A DNA stretch of 64,000 nucleotides from the NCBI RefSeq assembly GCF_007741495.1, contig NZ_CP036262.1:2852001-2916000 (forward strand). Reading direction: 5' to 3'. Both the position numbers and the translations under genes were made by a program. The DNA is from Roseimaritima multifibrata. Its GTDB lineage: Bacteria; Planctomycetota; Planctomycetia; Pirellulales; Pirellulaceae. The number at the start of each line of letters is the position of its first letter. Within the stretch, counting starts at the first letter, position 1. Below, piece after piece: positions 27,385 to 36,610 of the stretch. The notes below the pieces were generated by a model. It was not told the DNA's origin. It made no database searches and saw only the letters and a list, made by a program, of their open reading frames with translations.

Positions 27385-28671
27385 TTATCGATTTTCGATT
27401 CGGTATAGGGCTTTTGCGGTCCGCAGGTAGATCGCACCATCGGCAACGGCTAACGATGCTAGGGACCGTTCCTCAAGATCGTTTTCGGCCAATAATTCAA
27501 ATTTGCGGCCGGCCTTCATGACGGTTGTTTTGCCCTCCTCGCTAGTGACGTATAGGTGGTCTCCGATCAGGGTTGGAGAGGACGAAAAACCGCCGCCCAG
27601 GCGTTCTTTCCATACCAGTTCGCCGGTCGTTTGCTCAAAGCAGGAGACGATGCCGTCGTCGCTGACAACAAATACCAAGCCATCGGTTGCAATCGGAGAA
27701 GGCGTTTTGGGAATCGCTTTCTTGGCGACCCAGTCGACGTGGGTGTCGGTGATGTCCCCTTTGCCTGTTGGCTGAATCGCCATCAGGGTCGATCGCATGA
27801 ATCCTGAAATGACAAACAGCCGGCCATCCGCATAAACCGGTTTGGGAATCACTGAAAATCCATCGTAGGCAACCTGCCAGATGATTTTTCCCGATGCGGG
27901 GTCGAGGGCTAAGACACAATCGCTTCCGGGGGCGATGATTTGAATTTGATTGTCGACATCGATCACCGTCGGAGTCGCAAACGAAAACTTGCGAGCTGAA
28001 TCGACCGGCCGTGGAGTCCGCCAGGCGAGTGATCCGTCTTTGGTGTTTAACGCTGCAACCGAAGGCGAATCGCCGCCGTCACAGGTAAAAATCAGTTTCC
28101 CATCGGCCAGCACCGGAGACCCACCATTCCCGTGAGTCGGTTTGAACGAAAGATCGCGATTGACCCACTGCACATTTCCTTGGCGATCGGTGCAGGCGGT
28201 TCCTTGGTATCCGAAGTGGATATAGATCCGATTCTCAGAAAGCAGCGGCGTGGGGCTGGCGTGGGAATTTTTGTTGTGAATTTTCGGAGTCGTCGAACTC
28301 TCTTGTTTCATGAGTTTGACGGTTTTTTCCAACGAGCCTGTCGCTTGGTCCAGGATCAGCAAACAGAGCACTCGGTCATCCGAGCCGTCGTCACTTGGCA
28401 TCGCTGCCGAGAGGTAGATTTTTCCGCCTCCAATAACGGGCGATGACCAGCCTTCGCCCGGCAACTCGGTGCGCCAGGTGATGTTCTCCTCCGGCGTCCA
28501 TTTGGTAGGAATTGAAGGTGCCAACGAAGGAACCACCCCATCCCCTCGAGGTCCGCGGAATTCTGGCCATGCGTCGGCTGCTAGGCTGGTCGACTGGAAA
28601 CCGACAGCCATCAGGATGGTGCAAAGGGCAGGGCGAATCATGGTCAACCATGCGGAGGCAGACAACGGCAT
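27385..28671 (-). CDS. Secreted PQQ-repeat beta-propeller protein (BamB-like)
   Basis: Exported eight-bladed beta-propeller of the PQQ-repeat family, about 428 aa. The frame is open to 28893, but ATG 28671 is chosen because it opens a signal peptide (MPLSASAWLTMIRPALCTILM... ending SLAA); ATG 28641 is an alternative. After it comes WPEFRGPRGDG, the opening found in many planctomycete PQQ proteins, then repeated blades with the pattern 'VxALDxxTGxxxW' (for example CVLALDPASGKIIW and CFEQTTGELVW). Family members either scaffold outer-membrane assembly or bind quinone; the catalytic residues of quinoprotein dehydrogenases are not evident, so a scaffold or substrate-binding role is more likely. 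Confidence 0.85.
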   Translation of the reverse strand: MPLSASAWLTMIRPALCTILMAVGFQSTSLAADAWPEFRGPRGDGVVPSLAPSIPTKWTPEENITWRTELPGEGWSSPVIGGGKIYLSAAMPSDDGSDDRVLCLLILDQATGSLEKTVKLMKQESSTTPKIHNKNSHASPTPLLSENRIYIHFGYQGTACTDRQGNVQWVNRDLSFKPTHGNGGSPVLADGKLIFTCDGGDSPSVAALNTKDGSLAWRTPRPVDSARKFSFATPTVIDVDNQIQIIAPGSDCVLALDPASGKIIWQVAYDGFSVIPKPVYADGRLFVISGFMRSTLMAIQPTGKGDITDTHVDWVAKKAIPKTPSPIATDGLVFVVSDDGIVSCFEQTTGELVWKERLGGGFSSSPTLIGDHLYVTSEEGKTTVMKAGRKFELLAENDLEERSLASLAVADGAIYLRTAKALYRIENR

Positions 28672-29277
28672 ACGAATATTCCAAGTAAATCGGGGTGGAG
28701 ATTCGGGGTCGGGACGCCCACCGTTCGTTCGGTTGGCACCTGAATTGTAGTCTCCTATCCCTCTGTAGGGAATCAACGCCATACCTAGGCCATTTGCCAT
28801 TTTCCATTCGACTGAACGCCGAAAATCCAAAAACAAGGGCCGGTTGCTCTCAGCATGGCAAGCAACCCACATTCGGATCCAACATAACCACAAAATCTGC
28901 CCGTCCTATGCAAGCTGTCAGGTATCGCGACCGGACAGCTCGAGGCTTGCTGATTTAGTGATTGTCGCCGTTCGCTCCGCAAAAGAACGCTCGCTTTAAG
29001 CTTCTTTCGAGCAGCCAACCGCTACAATTTTTCTCCGCTTTCGATTGAATCAACCGCCCGCTCGCGCCGTTCGGCTAAGAAACAAATGGTCGCGAACGAT
29101 GGGTCGCTTTCCGCTTTTACGAAAGCCAAGAATGGACGAGAACCGACTGTTCTCACTCGATTTCCCCTTTTTTCTTAACAAAAACTTGTCTTGGGCTAGG
29201 GGGGGCGTTTCGCCTAGACTGCCACTGTGGCGGTTCCGTTTTGGTGCAGCCCTCTTTTCCTAGGATATGAGCGTGTC
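28672..29277. other. Divergent intergenic region containing a composite repeat
   Basis: No gene. Promoters for the PQQ protein (leftward) and the AsmA-like protein (rightward) must lie here. The centre holds a degenerate copy of the GATTGTCG hairpin family joined to a family-1 arm. A small imperfect hairpin (CTAGG...GCG TTT CGC CTAG, 29196-29216) lies 60 nt before the next start. Confidence 0.5.
28938..29082. repeat. Degenerate GATTGTCG-family hairpin joined to a family-1 arm
   Basis: GATTGTCGCCGTTCGCTCCGC begins at 28960, preceded by TGATTTAG; the far side shows the family tail ACAATTTTTCTCCGCTTTC and ATTGAATCAAC (about 29024-29053). Directly after it, GCTCGCGCCGTTCGGCTAAG (29060-29079) matches the right arm of the family-1 repeat. 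The hairpin arms are decayed. Confidence 0.5.
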
Positions 29278-32200
29278 ATGGCGGACCGGAATATCAGTAG
29301 TCGCTTCTTTCAAAATTTGCGAGACCGGACTCAGCAAAGACGTGGAGAACGGCGCCGGCGTAAACGGACGACGGTGCTGTTTGGCCTTGCGCTGCTAGCA
29401 ATGTTCGTTTTGGGGCTTCCTAGCATCGTTTCCAAAATGGGAATGGTCGATGGAATGGTCGGAGATGCGGCGGCTGGCTATGACTGGGACGTCGAATTCG
29501 AATCCTTGGAATTCGGTTGGGTCACACCGGTTCGTATCCAAGGGGTATCGGTTTTAGGGAAATCCGGGGAAACGCGCGCCAAGTTGGATGTGATTGAAAC
29601 CGATTTGACTTTGATGGATTTGCTTCGGCAGCCGACCGATTACGGCACCATCCGGGTTCGTGGACTGGTCGCAGAGATCGCCGTGGCGGATGGGCGAAGC
29701 AGTCTGGAGGATGATCTCGCCAAATTTATGAGTGAAGAATCAAGCGGGCCGCCCGTGTTGGCAACATTGGAAATCCAGGATGCCTCCGTGACGGTTTCCG
29801 ATAAAGGGAGCGGCACCGCATGGTTTGCTGGGAATATTCAATCGACCGTCGCCCTTCGCGGCGAGGACGTCCAGGTCCAAGCAACTTCGGTTTTGACCGA
29901 CCCCGTGGGAGCTAGCGGTTCACTTGAATTGGGAGCCGTTGTGTCGATGTTGCCGGGGCCACTGCCCGCGGACGCCTCTGCATGGCAAACCGAAATTCGA
30001 CTAAAAAGTGTTCCTCTTCACGCGATCACGTTGCTCAAGCGAAGGTTTCCGGAATCGGCCAGTTCGTTGCCGGATCGGCTGAGCGGTGACGCTAGCGGAT
30101 TGATCGTCGCTTCCCAGCAAGGTGACGGTGCCCTGTTAGCGAACTTCAGTGGCGTCGAAGTCCGCCAGTTGGTCGCCGTCGACCATCGCTTGGGAGATCG
30201 CACCTGGACCAATCAGATGGCGCGTCTGAACGGACGAATGGTCTACCAAAACGAGGCACTCCAGACCGAGCAACTGCAAGCGGCATGCGATTTCGGAAAT
30301 GTCACGATGACGGGAAATTTTCCGATTCCTAGTAGTGCCAGCCCATCGTTGGCTTGGGTCGAAACCATTAGTGGCAGCGGAGATGCCGACATCGACCTCG
30401 CTAGGTTGACCCGCGCGGCTCCCGGATTGTTGCCGCTGCGAAGTGGAGCCGAAATTTCGGAGGGACGAATCGTCGCCAAAGTGAATTCTGGTCTTGGCGG
30501 GGACGGCAGTTATCGAACAAGTCTTCTGGTCGAGAGCAGCCCACTGCGCGGCACAGCTTCCGGACGCCCTATCCAGCTGGAACCGGTTTCGGTCGACGCG
30601 ACGTTCGCGATCTTGAACGGGAGTGCAACGGCTGAAAAAATAAGTATGACCAGCGCCTTTGGAACGGCCATTGGGAAAGGTGACCTCCGTTCAGGCACCG
30701 GGGAATTTCGCCTGGATTTCAGTCGTCTGGCAAGCATCTTGCAACCGTTGGTGGAGATGCCTGAAGCGAGTTTACGAGGCAACGCAAATGGCAGTGTCCG
30801 TTGGGCCGCTAGTGAGGGGAATCAATGGAATCTGAGCGGAGACCTAGCAGCACAAGGATTGTATATCCAATTGCCAGCGGGGCAAACGATCCGGCAGAAT
30901 CGACTGCTGGCAAAGCTGGAAGCGGTCGGTGTTTGGGGCGGCGATACGTTAACCGAACTGAATCGATTGAATGCCGAACTGGAAGGGGATGGAATCACCT
31001 GTCAGGCGAAATTGTTGCAGCCCGTTAACCGTCCGGTCGATGGAAATCCGCTTCCACTGAACGTCCAGGCGACAGGCAATTCGTCCGACCTGATGTTGTT
31101 GGCGGCTCCGTGGTTGCCCGCCGATCTGAAGTCGATCGATGGGACCTTTGCGGCAAACTGTAACCTTCAGCTTGCCGCCGACCACGGCCAAATCTCCGCG
31201 GCAAGTATCGATCTGCAGCGTCCGCAGTTGGTTTGGGTTGAACAGCGGTTCTCACAGCCCTATTTGAAGTTGCGTTTTGAGGGTGTGTACGCATGGCCTG
31301 AAAACACTTTGGCTGCCAATACCTTGACGCTCGAAGGGGAAGCGGTTTCGTTTGCTGCCGTCGGCCATTCTGCAATCGAATCAACCCAATTGGAAATTGG
31401 TTGGCGGATGAATTTCGAACGATTCCAGAACTCCTTAGCGTCCACTACGGTCAAAGGGAAATCAGACGTTCAACAGGTGAACTATGTCGATAATCGGGTG
31501 CCGAGTACTGATCCCGGTTATGTGTTGAAAGGGACCGGCGAAGGGACAGCAACTTTAAAGGGTAGGGATGGACTGTGGTCGATCGATACCGATCTGACGG
31601 CGATGAATGTGTCGGTTTATCAATCGGGAGGCACGACTGCTCCCGCAGCAAACGGTTTTGTTGGTCCCGTGCGAAACATGGGGCCTCAACCTACCGCGAC
31701 AACCGCATTGTGGTCGGAGCCTAACCTCCAGGTTCAGGGCGTGTTCCGCTATGACGATACGACCGGAGGAGCGGTTGCCGATAAGGTACAGATTGAAAGC
31801 GAGTGGTTCCGAACAACCGTTAATGGGCATTTAATCTGGAATGATATTCTGGGCGAAGTCAGCTTGAAGGGGCCCGCGGAGATTCGTATGCCGTTGGTCG
31901 CTAATCGATTGTCCGCGTTGTCGGGTCAACCTGTTGAATTGACCGGCGTGCATTCAGCGCCTCTTGATCTACTGGTGCAGCGTCGTGCCGATGGAGCGCT
32001 CGCGGTTGACCTTCGCGGCTCGTTGGGATGGCAGTCTGGAAGGATCTCCGGAATCGCCTTTGAATCGGCTGTGGCAAATTTTAAGGTAACGGACACGACC
32101 GCGACGATCGAACCGACGACGATACCGATGGAACTGGGGCGTCTGCATATCGCAGGCGATGTCCACTACGACCAAAATCCCATTTGGTTTGAGCAGCAGC

Positions 32201-32865
32201 CTGGGCGGTTCGCCGAAAATATTAGGCTTGAACCGGAGATGGCCAGGAAGTGGCTGAAATACCTTGCCCCATTGGCCGCCGATGCGACCGAGATTGCGGG
32301 GACCATTGATTTGGATTTGGCGCAGTGTGTGGTCGTTCCTGATCAACCAGAACGCACGCTGGTTTCTGGGCAGTTGTCGGTGCAGGGCGTCGAACTGAAT
32401 GCCGGACCGCTAGCCAATCAAGTGATCGCCGGAATCGAACAGCTGAAGAACGTCAGTCGTGGGCTGACCGCCGGGCAGCCGGCCACTCGGACGCGTCGTC
32501 TGCTGACGATCCCCGCTCAGGTTGTTGAATTTGACATGCGTAACGCGGTAGTCACTCATCAACGCATGTACTTCACCGTCGATGATGCTCGCGTGATCAC
32601 AAGCGGAAGCGTCGCTGTGGATGGCCGCCTAAGCATGACCGCGCAGGTTCCTCTGGATGCCAATTGGTTGGGGCAAGACCTGCAATCATTGGCGGGGGAG
32701 TCGATCACCTTGCCCATTTCGGGAACGCTTTCGGCGCCTCGATTGAATTCAGCTGCCATCGGCCAAGCCATCACCAGCTTGGGAGCGAAAGCGGCTCAGC
32801 AAACGGCTGAAAATTATCTGCAGCAGCAAGTCAATCGAGGCCTCGAAAAACTTCTTGGGCGGTAG
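29278..32865 (+). CDS. Large AsmA/TamB-like envelope protein
   Basis: 1195-aa protein. ATG 29278 is chosen because it starts MADRNISSRFF just before a basic segment and a single membrane helix (about 37-55); the open frame upstream to 29227 has no support. The rest is extracytoplasmic and beta-rich, with the AsmA/DUF3971 pattern: near the start 'VEFESLEFGWVTPVRIQGVSVLG...', many 'LxGxA' repeats, and a C-terminal AsmA-like piece SGTLSAPRLN...YLQQQVNRGLEKLLG. AsmA-clan proteins are thought to bridge the inner and outer membranes for lipid transport, which would fit the diderm planctomycete envelope. Monocistronic, with no partner gene nearby. Confidence 0.72.
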   Translation: MADRNISSRFFQNLRDRTQQRRGERRRRKRTTVLFGLALLAMFVLGLPSIVSKMGMVDGMVGDAAAGYDWDVEFESLEFGWVTPVRIQGVSVLGKSGETRAKLDVIETDLTLMDLLRQPTDYGTIRVRGLVAEIAVADGRSSLEDDLAKFMSEESSGPPVLATLEIQDASVTVSDKGSGTAWFAGNIQSTVALRGEDVQVQATSVLTDPVGASGSLELGAVVSMLPGPLPADASAWQTEIRLKSVPLHAITLLKRRFPESASSLPDRLSGDASGLIVASQQGDGALLANFSGVEVRQLVAVDHRLGDRTWTNQMARLNGRMVYQNEALQTEQLQAACDFGNVTMTGNFPIPSSASPSLAWVETISGSGDADIDLARLTRAAPGLLPLRSGAEISEGRIVAKVNSGLGGDGSYRTSLLVESSPLRGTASGRPIQLEPVSVDATFAILNGSATAEKISMTSAFGTAIGKGDLRSGTGEFRLDFSRLASILQPLVEMPEASLRGNANGSVRWAASEGNQWNLSGDLAAQGLYIQLPAGQTIRQNRLLAKLEAVGVWGGDTLTELNRLNAELEGDGITCQAKLLQPVNRPVDGNPLPLNVQATGNSSDLMLLAAPWLPADLKSIDGTFAANCNLQLAADHGQISAASIDLQRPQLVWVEQRFSQPYLKLRFEGVYAWPENTLAANTLTLEGEAVSFAAVGHSAIESTQLEIGWRMNFERFQNSLASTTVKGKSDVQQVNYVDNRVPSTDPGYVLKGTGEGTATLKGRDGLWSIDTDLTAMNVSVYQSGGTTAPAANGFVGPVRNMGPQPTATTALWSEPNLQVQGVFRYDDTTGGAVADKVQIESEWFRTTVNGHLIWNDILGEVSLKGPAEIRMPLVANRLSALSGQPVELTGVHSAPLDLLVQRRADGALAVDLRGSLGWQSGRISGIAFESAVANFKVTDTTATIEPTTIPMELGRLHIAGDVHYDQNPIWFEQQPGRFAENIRLEPEMARKWLKYLAPLAADATEIAGTIDLDLAQCVVVPDQPERTLVSGQLSVQGVELNAGPLANQVIAGIEQLKNVSRGLTAGQPATRTRRLLTIPAQVVEFDMRNAVVTHQRMYFTVDDARVITSGSVAVDGRLSMTAQVPLDANWLGQDLQSLAGESITLPISGTLSAPRLNSAAIGQAITSLGAKAAQQTAENYLQQQVNRGLEKLLGR

Positions 32866-32993
32866 CACCGACACTTTCGTCGCTACGCTCGCCAGTGCGT
32901 GGACGGGGCCGGAAACCGTCACCAAGCGATTTCACATCGCGGCGCGAAAGGCGACGCTCACTAAATCGACAGCTCGGTTCGTTTCTCGCGGCT

Positions 32994-33806
32994 TTAGATC
33001 GTGGTCGAGGAGAAGCCGCCGTCGACGACGATATTTTGGCCGGTGACAAACGACGAAGCTTTGTGAGAAGCCAACCAGATAACCGCTCCGGCAAGTTCTT
33101 CTGGTTTGCCGAATCGAGCCATGGGCGTATGTCCGATGATTTGGCCGCCGCGATCGGTGTAGCCACCGTCTTCTTTGAACAGCAGTTTTCGATTTTGTTC
33201 GCCGGGGAAGAATCCGGGGCTGATCGCGTTAACGCGAACGCCTGCGGTCGCCCATTCGCGAGCCAAAAACTGAGTCAGGTTGATGACCGCTGCTTTTGCT
33301 GCCGAGTAGGCAACCACTCTGGAAAGTGGGATCATTCCGGACATGGACGCGATGTTGATAATGCTTCCTTGTCCCGTTTCAAGCATTCCCTTTGCAAAGA
33401 TCTGCGTCGGCAACATCACTCCGCCAGAAAGGTTTAGTTCGAAGACTCGGTCCCAAGCTTCGCGAGGAAGTTTGCAGAAGTCACCGCCGGGAGGAAGCGT
33501 TGCGTCGGGGTGATTGCCACCCGCAGCGTTGACCAGGATCGAAGGGGTGCCCAGTTGATCGGTGATCCGGTCACGAGCTTCCGAAAGCGATTCAGCTTGC
33601 AACGCATCGGCTTGTTGAAAACTTGCGACGCCTCCGGCATCGACGATTCGCTTCACGCATTGGTCGCCACGTTCTTGGTTGCGTCCGACCACAACCGCGT
33701 GGGCACCGGCTGCGGCGAGGGCTTCTGCCATTGCGCCACCAAGCGCTCCGGTTCCCCCTAAAACGATCGCAACTTGCTTGTTTAGGTCAAATAGATCGAT
33801 GGTCAC
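32994..33806 (-). CDS. Short-chain dehydrogenase/reductase (sugar-acid type)
   Basis: Cytoplasmic NAD(P)-dependent oxidoreductase of the classical SDR family, 270 aa, GTG start. Visible: nucleotide-binding GGTGALGG (about 17-24), NAAGG (93-97, the NNAG equivalent), catalytic Ser in IASMSG (152-157), Tyr167 and Lys171 in YSAAK, and the C-terminal TGQNIVVDGGF. The layout and length resemble SDR enzymes annotated as D-mannonate oxidoreductase or fructuronate reductase. It sits 96 nt behind a zinc-dependent sugar/alcohol dehydrogenase gene on the same strand, which fits a hexuronate or sugar-acid pathway. The assignment to one substrate is inference. Confidence 0.85.
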   Translation of the reverse strand: MTIDLFDLNKQVAIVLGGTGALGGAMAEALAAAGAHAVVVGRNQERGDQCVKRIVDAGGVASFQQADALQAESLSEARDRITDQLGTPSILVNAAGGNHPDATLPPGGDFCKLPREAWDRVFELNLSGGVMLPTQIFAKGMLETGQGSIINIASMSGMIPLSRVVAYSAAKAAVINLTQFLAREWATAGVRVNAISPGFFPGEQNRKLLFKEDGGYTDRGGQIIGHTPMARFGKPEELAGAVIWLASHKASSFVTGQNIVVDGGFSSTTI

Positions 33807-33902
33807 AGTCTGTACTTTGAAAAAGGAGGATTCAGAAAGATTGCAGGCTAGATACCCGCGTAGGGAAGGTCGTTTCTGCGGATCGAAAGCGGCTGCGGAC
33901 CG

Positions 33903-34934
33903 CTACTCTCCGGAAACATCCACGACGGCCTTAAGAACGCCTGCATCGGGCCGTGTGTAGGTTGGGAAGGCTTCAATCATATCATCCCAACTGACGCGAT
34001 GGGTGATCCAGGGATCGGTGTTGATGGTCCCTTCTTCGATCAACCGAATGATGCGAGCAAAATCGGTTGGCATCGCATTCCGGCTAGCCTTGATCGTCAT
34101 TTCCGGCTTGTGCATGACCGCGTGCGGGAAACAGAGTTCTTGGTTCGTGATCCCAACGTATACCAAGGTGCCGGTCTGGGCAACGTAGTGCATTGCACCG
34201 GTCATCGAATGAGGGTTTCCGGTGGCGTCAATGACCAGGGCAAAGCGATCTCCGTCGGTGATTTCCATAATCGCTTGCTTCGCTTGCTCGGGATTTTCGA
34301 ATTGGATTCGGTTCTCGATCCCGTAAGTCTTTTCACAGAAATCCAGTCGCGATGCAACTTGGTCCATGACGGTTAATCGCGCGCCGGTCAGTCGTGCGAA
34401 CTCGATCGCTGACAATCCGATCGGACCCGCGCCGATCACCATCACGTGGTCCCCTTCAGCCGGCGCTCCACGGTCGACAGCATGGCATCCGATCGCCAAG
34501 GTTTCGACCAACGCCAGCTGTTCATAAGTCAGTGATTTCGACACGTGCAATTTGTCTGCACGGATGAGAAAACGTTCGCACAATCCACCGTCGCACATTA
34601 CCCCTAAGGTCTGATTCGTTTCGCAACAGTTGGTGAACCCACGGCGGCATGCGTAACAGTGTCCGCAATTTAGGTAGGGTTCGATACTGCAGGAATCACC
34701 GACCGAGACGCTATCGACATCGGGCCCAAGTTCTAGGACTTCGACGCCCAGTTCATGACCGATGATTCTTGGATAGCCAAAGAAGGGGAACTTGCCCAAG
34801 TAGCCACCGACGTCGGTACCGCAAATCCCCATGCGATGGGTTTTTACAAGGACCTGCCCTGGCCCCGGCGAACCCGGATCCGCGATCGTCACTTGCTCAA
34901 ATCGTTCCGGCTTTAGCAGGGAGATAGCACGCAT
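33903..34934 (-). CDS. Zinc-dependent medium-chain dehydrogenase (sugar-acid/polyol type)
   Basis: 343-aa MDR-family enzyme. Catalytic zinc ligands are visible as Cys38 (GICGTD) and His60-Glu61 (GHE); the structural zinc site is Cys90, Cys93, Cys96 and Cys103/104 (CGHCYACRRGFTNC). The Rossmann motif is VIGAGPIGLSAIEFA (about 166-180) with an acidic residue after the second strand (VMDQ), favouring NAD. It is close to L-galactonate/L-threonine/sorbitol dehydrogenase-type proteins. It lies upstream of the SDR gene on the same strand and is probably cotranscribed with it, oxidising a sugar acid or polyol. No transporter or kinase of such a pathway is nearby. Confidence 0.85.
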   Translation of the reverse strand: MRAISLLKPERFEQVTIADPGSPGPGQVLVKTHRMGICGTDVGGYLGKFPFFGYPRIIGHELGVEVLELGPDVDSVSVGDSCSIEPYLNCGHCYACRRGFTNCCETNQTLGVMCDGGLCERFLIRADKLHVSKSLTYEQLALVETLAIGCHAVDRGAPAEGDHVMVIGAGPIGLSAIEFARLTGARLTVMDQVASRLDFCEKTYGIENRIQFENPEQAKQAIMEITDGDRFALVIDATGNPHSMTGAMHYVAQTGTLVYVGITNQELCFPHAVMHKPEMTIKASRNAMPTDFARIIRLIEEGTINTDPWITHRVSWDDMIEAFPTYTRPDAGVLKAVVDVSGE

Positions 34935-35223
34935 TTCTCAATCGCCTTTGAAGTGATTTATGATCGCATTTACCGGAAAGCATAAACCGTATGCAGGGCG
35001 GTGTTAACCCGTGCCGGGGGGCTGGAGAGCCAGACGCAGAGACGAATCCTCCGGAGCTTTGAGCAAGCTTTTTCGTGGTTCGTGTCGCTCCCTGATCGGT
35101 ACTTAAGGTCGGCAGGCAGCCGCGGTGTACCGATGCTGATGAAAGGGCCCACGCGTCACTGCATCGGCTTTGGGACTGCGTGTCAGAAGGAACGGCCGAC
35201 GTTTTCGCGGCAGGTCGGGCGTT

Positions 35224-36288
35224 CTACTGCTGGCGGGCATCCAGAAACGGCGGTTGCCAGCTGGGGGCAAGCGTGGCGTCGTTCAGGTTGATTCCCGCAG
35301 CAATTTGTCCACGGTGATTAAGGAAGGGATGATCCTTCGTTAAGACGGCATCTTCGCGTCGCATGAACTGAACCCGGCCATCTTCAAACAATAGATTGAC
35401 CCCTTTAGCCTCATGCCCGTAGTTGCCGCCTGATAGTCCTTCGGAATCGCTTTGCTGATCCTTCATCGGGACATCCCCCAGGATCGCAAATGAAGATCGT
35501 CCTTGGTATTTCGCTGGGCGATAGACCTTGCCATCCATCACCCCCAAACTGAATCCGTAACTACCCCCGCTATCGCGTTGGAGTGCGGCCAGTTGTGGGC
35601 TGCTTGAAGCCGCCAGTTGAGTGACCGTTGGGATCGATTGTCCAAGCCAGTTCGGGCGATCGAGCGATGGGCACCATAGCAGGCTGCGGGAATCGATCAG
35701 GCCGGCTTCGTGCAATCGCACCGCATAGATCCCTGCAAAGGCTTCAGGGCCTTCTGCCTTCAGTGCAGGCAGTTGCTGACGAGGATCGCTGAGGGCGTAG
35801 TTTGTAACTGCCACCCCGATCCGCCGAAGGTTATCCTGGCAACTGATCTTTCTTGCTTCATACCGTCGGTTCAGGATGCTTGGCAGTACCAAACTGACCA
35901 GGACCACCGCCGCGACTCCGCTGGCAATGACGTCGCTCCAACGAAAGCGATCGGATTGTGCGAGATGGGCTTTGCCCAACGCCGATATTCGGGAGGTTGT
36001 AGGTCCCGAGGTATTGGGTTTGTCGGTGGTTTCGCTCGATTCTAAGTCACCGTCGGAATGTGCCGGAGTCCCTGAAAGTGGGGGGATGCCGGCCATCGTT
36101 TTGGAGATCAAATCGGACGGAGGCTGAAAGACCGTTGGAGACGTATCTTCCTCAAGTGGCTCCATCGCAGCCTTCAACCGAGCTAATTCCGCTCGTAGTT
36201 CAGGGCTCGCTTGCAACGCCGCTTCGACTCGGCGCATTTCAAGCGGTTCGAGTGCGTTGAGCAAGTATCCTAAAAGGTCTTCATGCAT
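35224..36288 (-). CDS. Anti-sigma-like N-terminus fused to DUF1559/pseudopilin-like domain
   Basis: 354 aa from ATG 36288 (MHEDLLGYLLNALE...). The first ~50 residues resemble the cytoplasmic N-terminus of RskA-like anti-sigma factors (HEDLLGYLLNALEPLEMRRVEAAL, ASPELRAELARLKAA), but without a clear HCC zinc motif. After a Ser/Thr/Pro linker a single membrane helix (118-139) is followed at once by YEARKISCQDNLRRIGVAV, which matches the post-helix segment of DUF1559 pseudopilin-like proteins. Near the C-terminus GHEAKGVNLLFEDGRVQF is a variant of the H-X9-DG motif with one extra residue. It lies 322 nt downstream of an ECF sigma gene on the same strand, so it probably controls that factor in response to an envelope signal. 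Confidence 0.8.
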   Translation of the reverse strand: MHEDLLGYLLNALEPLEMRRVEAALQASPELRAELARLKAAMEPLEEDTSPTVFQPPSDLISKTMAGIPPLSGTPAHSDGDLESSETTDKPNTSGPTTSRISALGKAHLAQSDRFRWSDVIASGVAAVVLVSLVLPSILNRRYEARKISCQDNLRRIGVAVTNYALSDPRQQLPALKAEGPEAFAGIYAVRLHEAGLIDSRSLLWCPSLDRPNWLGQSIPTVTQLAASSSPQLAALQRDSGGSYGFSLGVMDGKVYRPAKYQGRSSFAILGDVPMKDQQSDSEGLSGGNYGHEAKGVNLLFEDGRVQFMRREDAVLTKDHPFLNHRGQIAAGINLNDATLAPSWQPPFLDARQQ

Positions 36289-36610
36289 GACATGAACCGT
36301 GGAAACGAGAAGGAAACAGCTTGGTGCGCGAAAGGAATTGCTAAGAAGAGGCAATGCAAACCGAACCATCTAACTTGATTCGTTTTTACGCCACCGCACG
36401 GCTTGGGCCGCATCGGGCACCGGGGGGGCGTACGGTTTGTTGATTTAGAGATTGTCCCCTTTCGCGCCGCGAAAGGCGACAATCTTTCTCCGCTTTGGAC
36501 TAAATCAACAGGCCGCTTGCCCCGTTCGGTTCCCTCCCGATCTTGCAACTTCAACCTCTTACGCTGTTTCTACGCAGCAAAGTTGCTGCGGGTTCAATGG
36601 ATCGCCAGGG
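36289..36610. other. Spacer between sigma gene and its probable regulator, with one repeat
   Basis: No gene. Contains the compact GATTGTCG hairpin element at 36438-36510. The separation of more than 300 nt and the strong hairpin suggest that the sigma and regulator genes may have separate or attenuated transcription. Confidence 0.5.
36438..36510. repeat. GATTGTCG-family hairpin element, most compact copy
   Basis: Nested palindrome: outer 11-bp perfect inverted repeat TGTTGATTTAG (36438-36448) and CTAAATCAACA (36500-36510); inner stem GATTGTCCCCTTTCG (36450-36464) with CGAAAGGCGACAATC (36470-36484), 14 of 15 paired, 5-nt loop. The tail TTTCTCCGCTTT is shared with the copies near 29030 and 51190. 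Confidence 0.75.
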
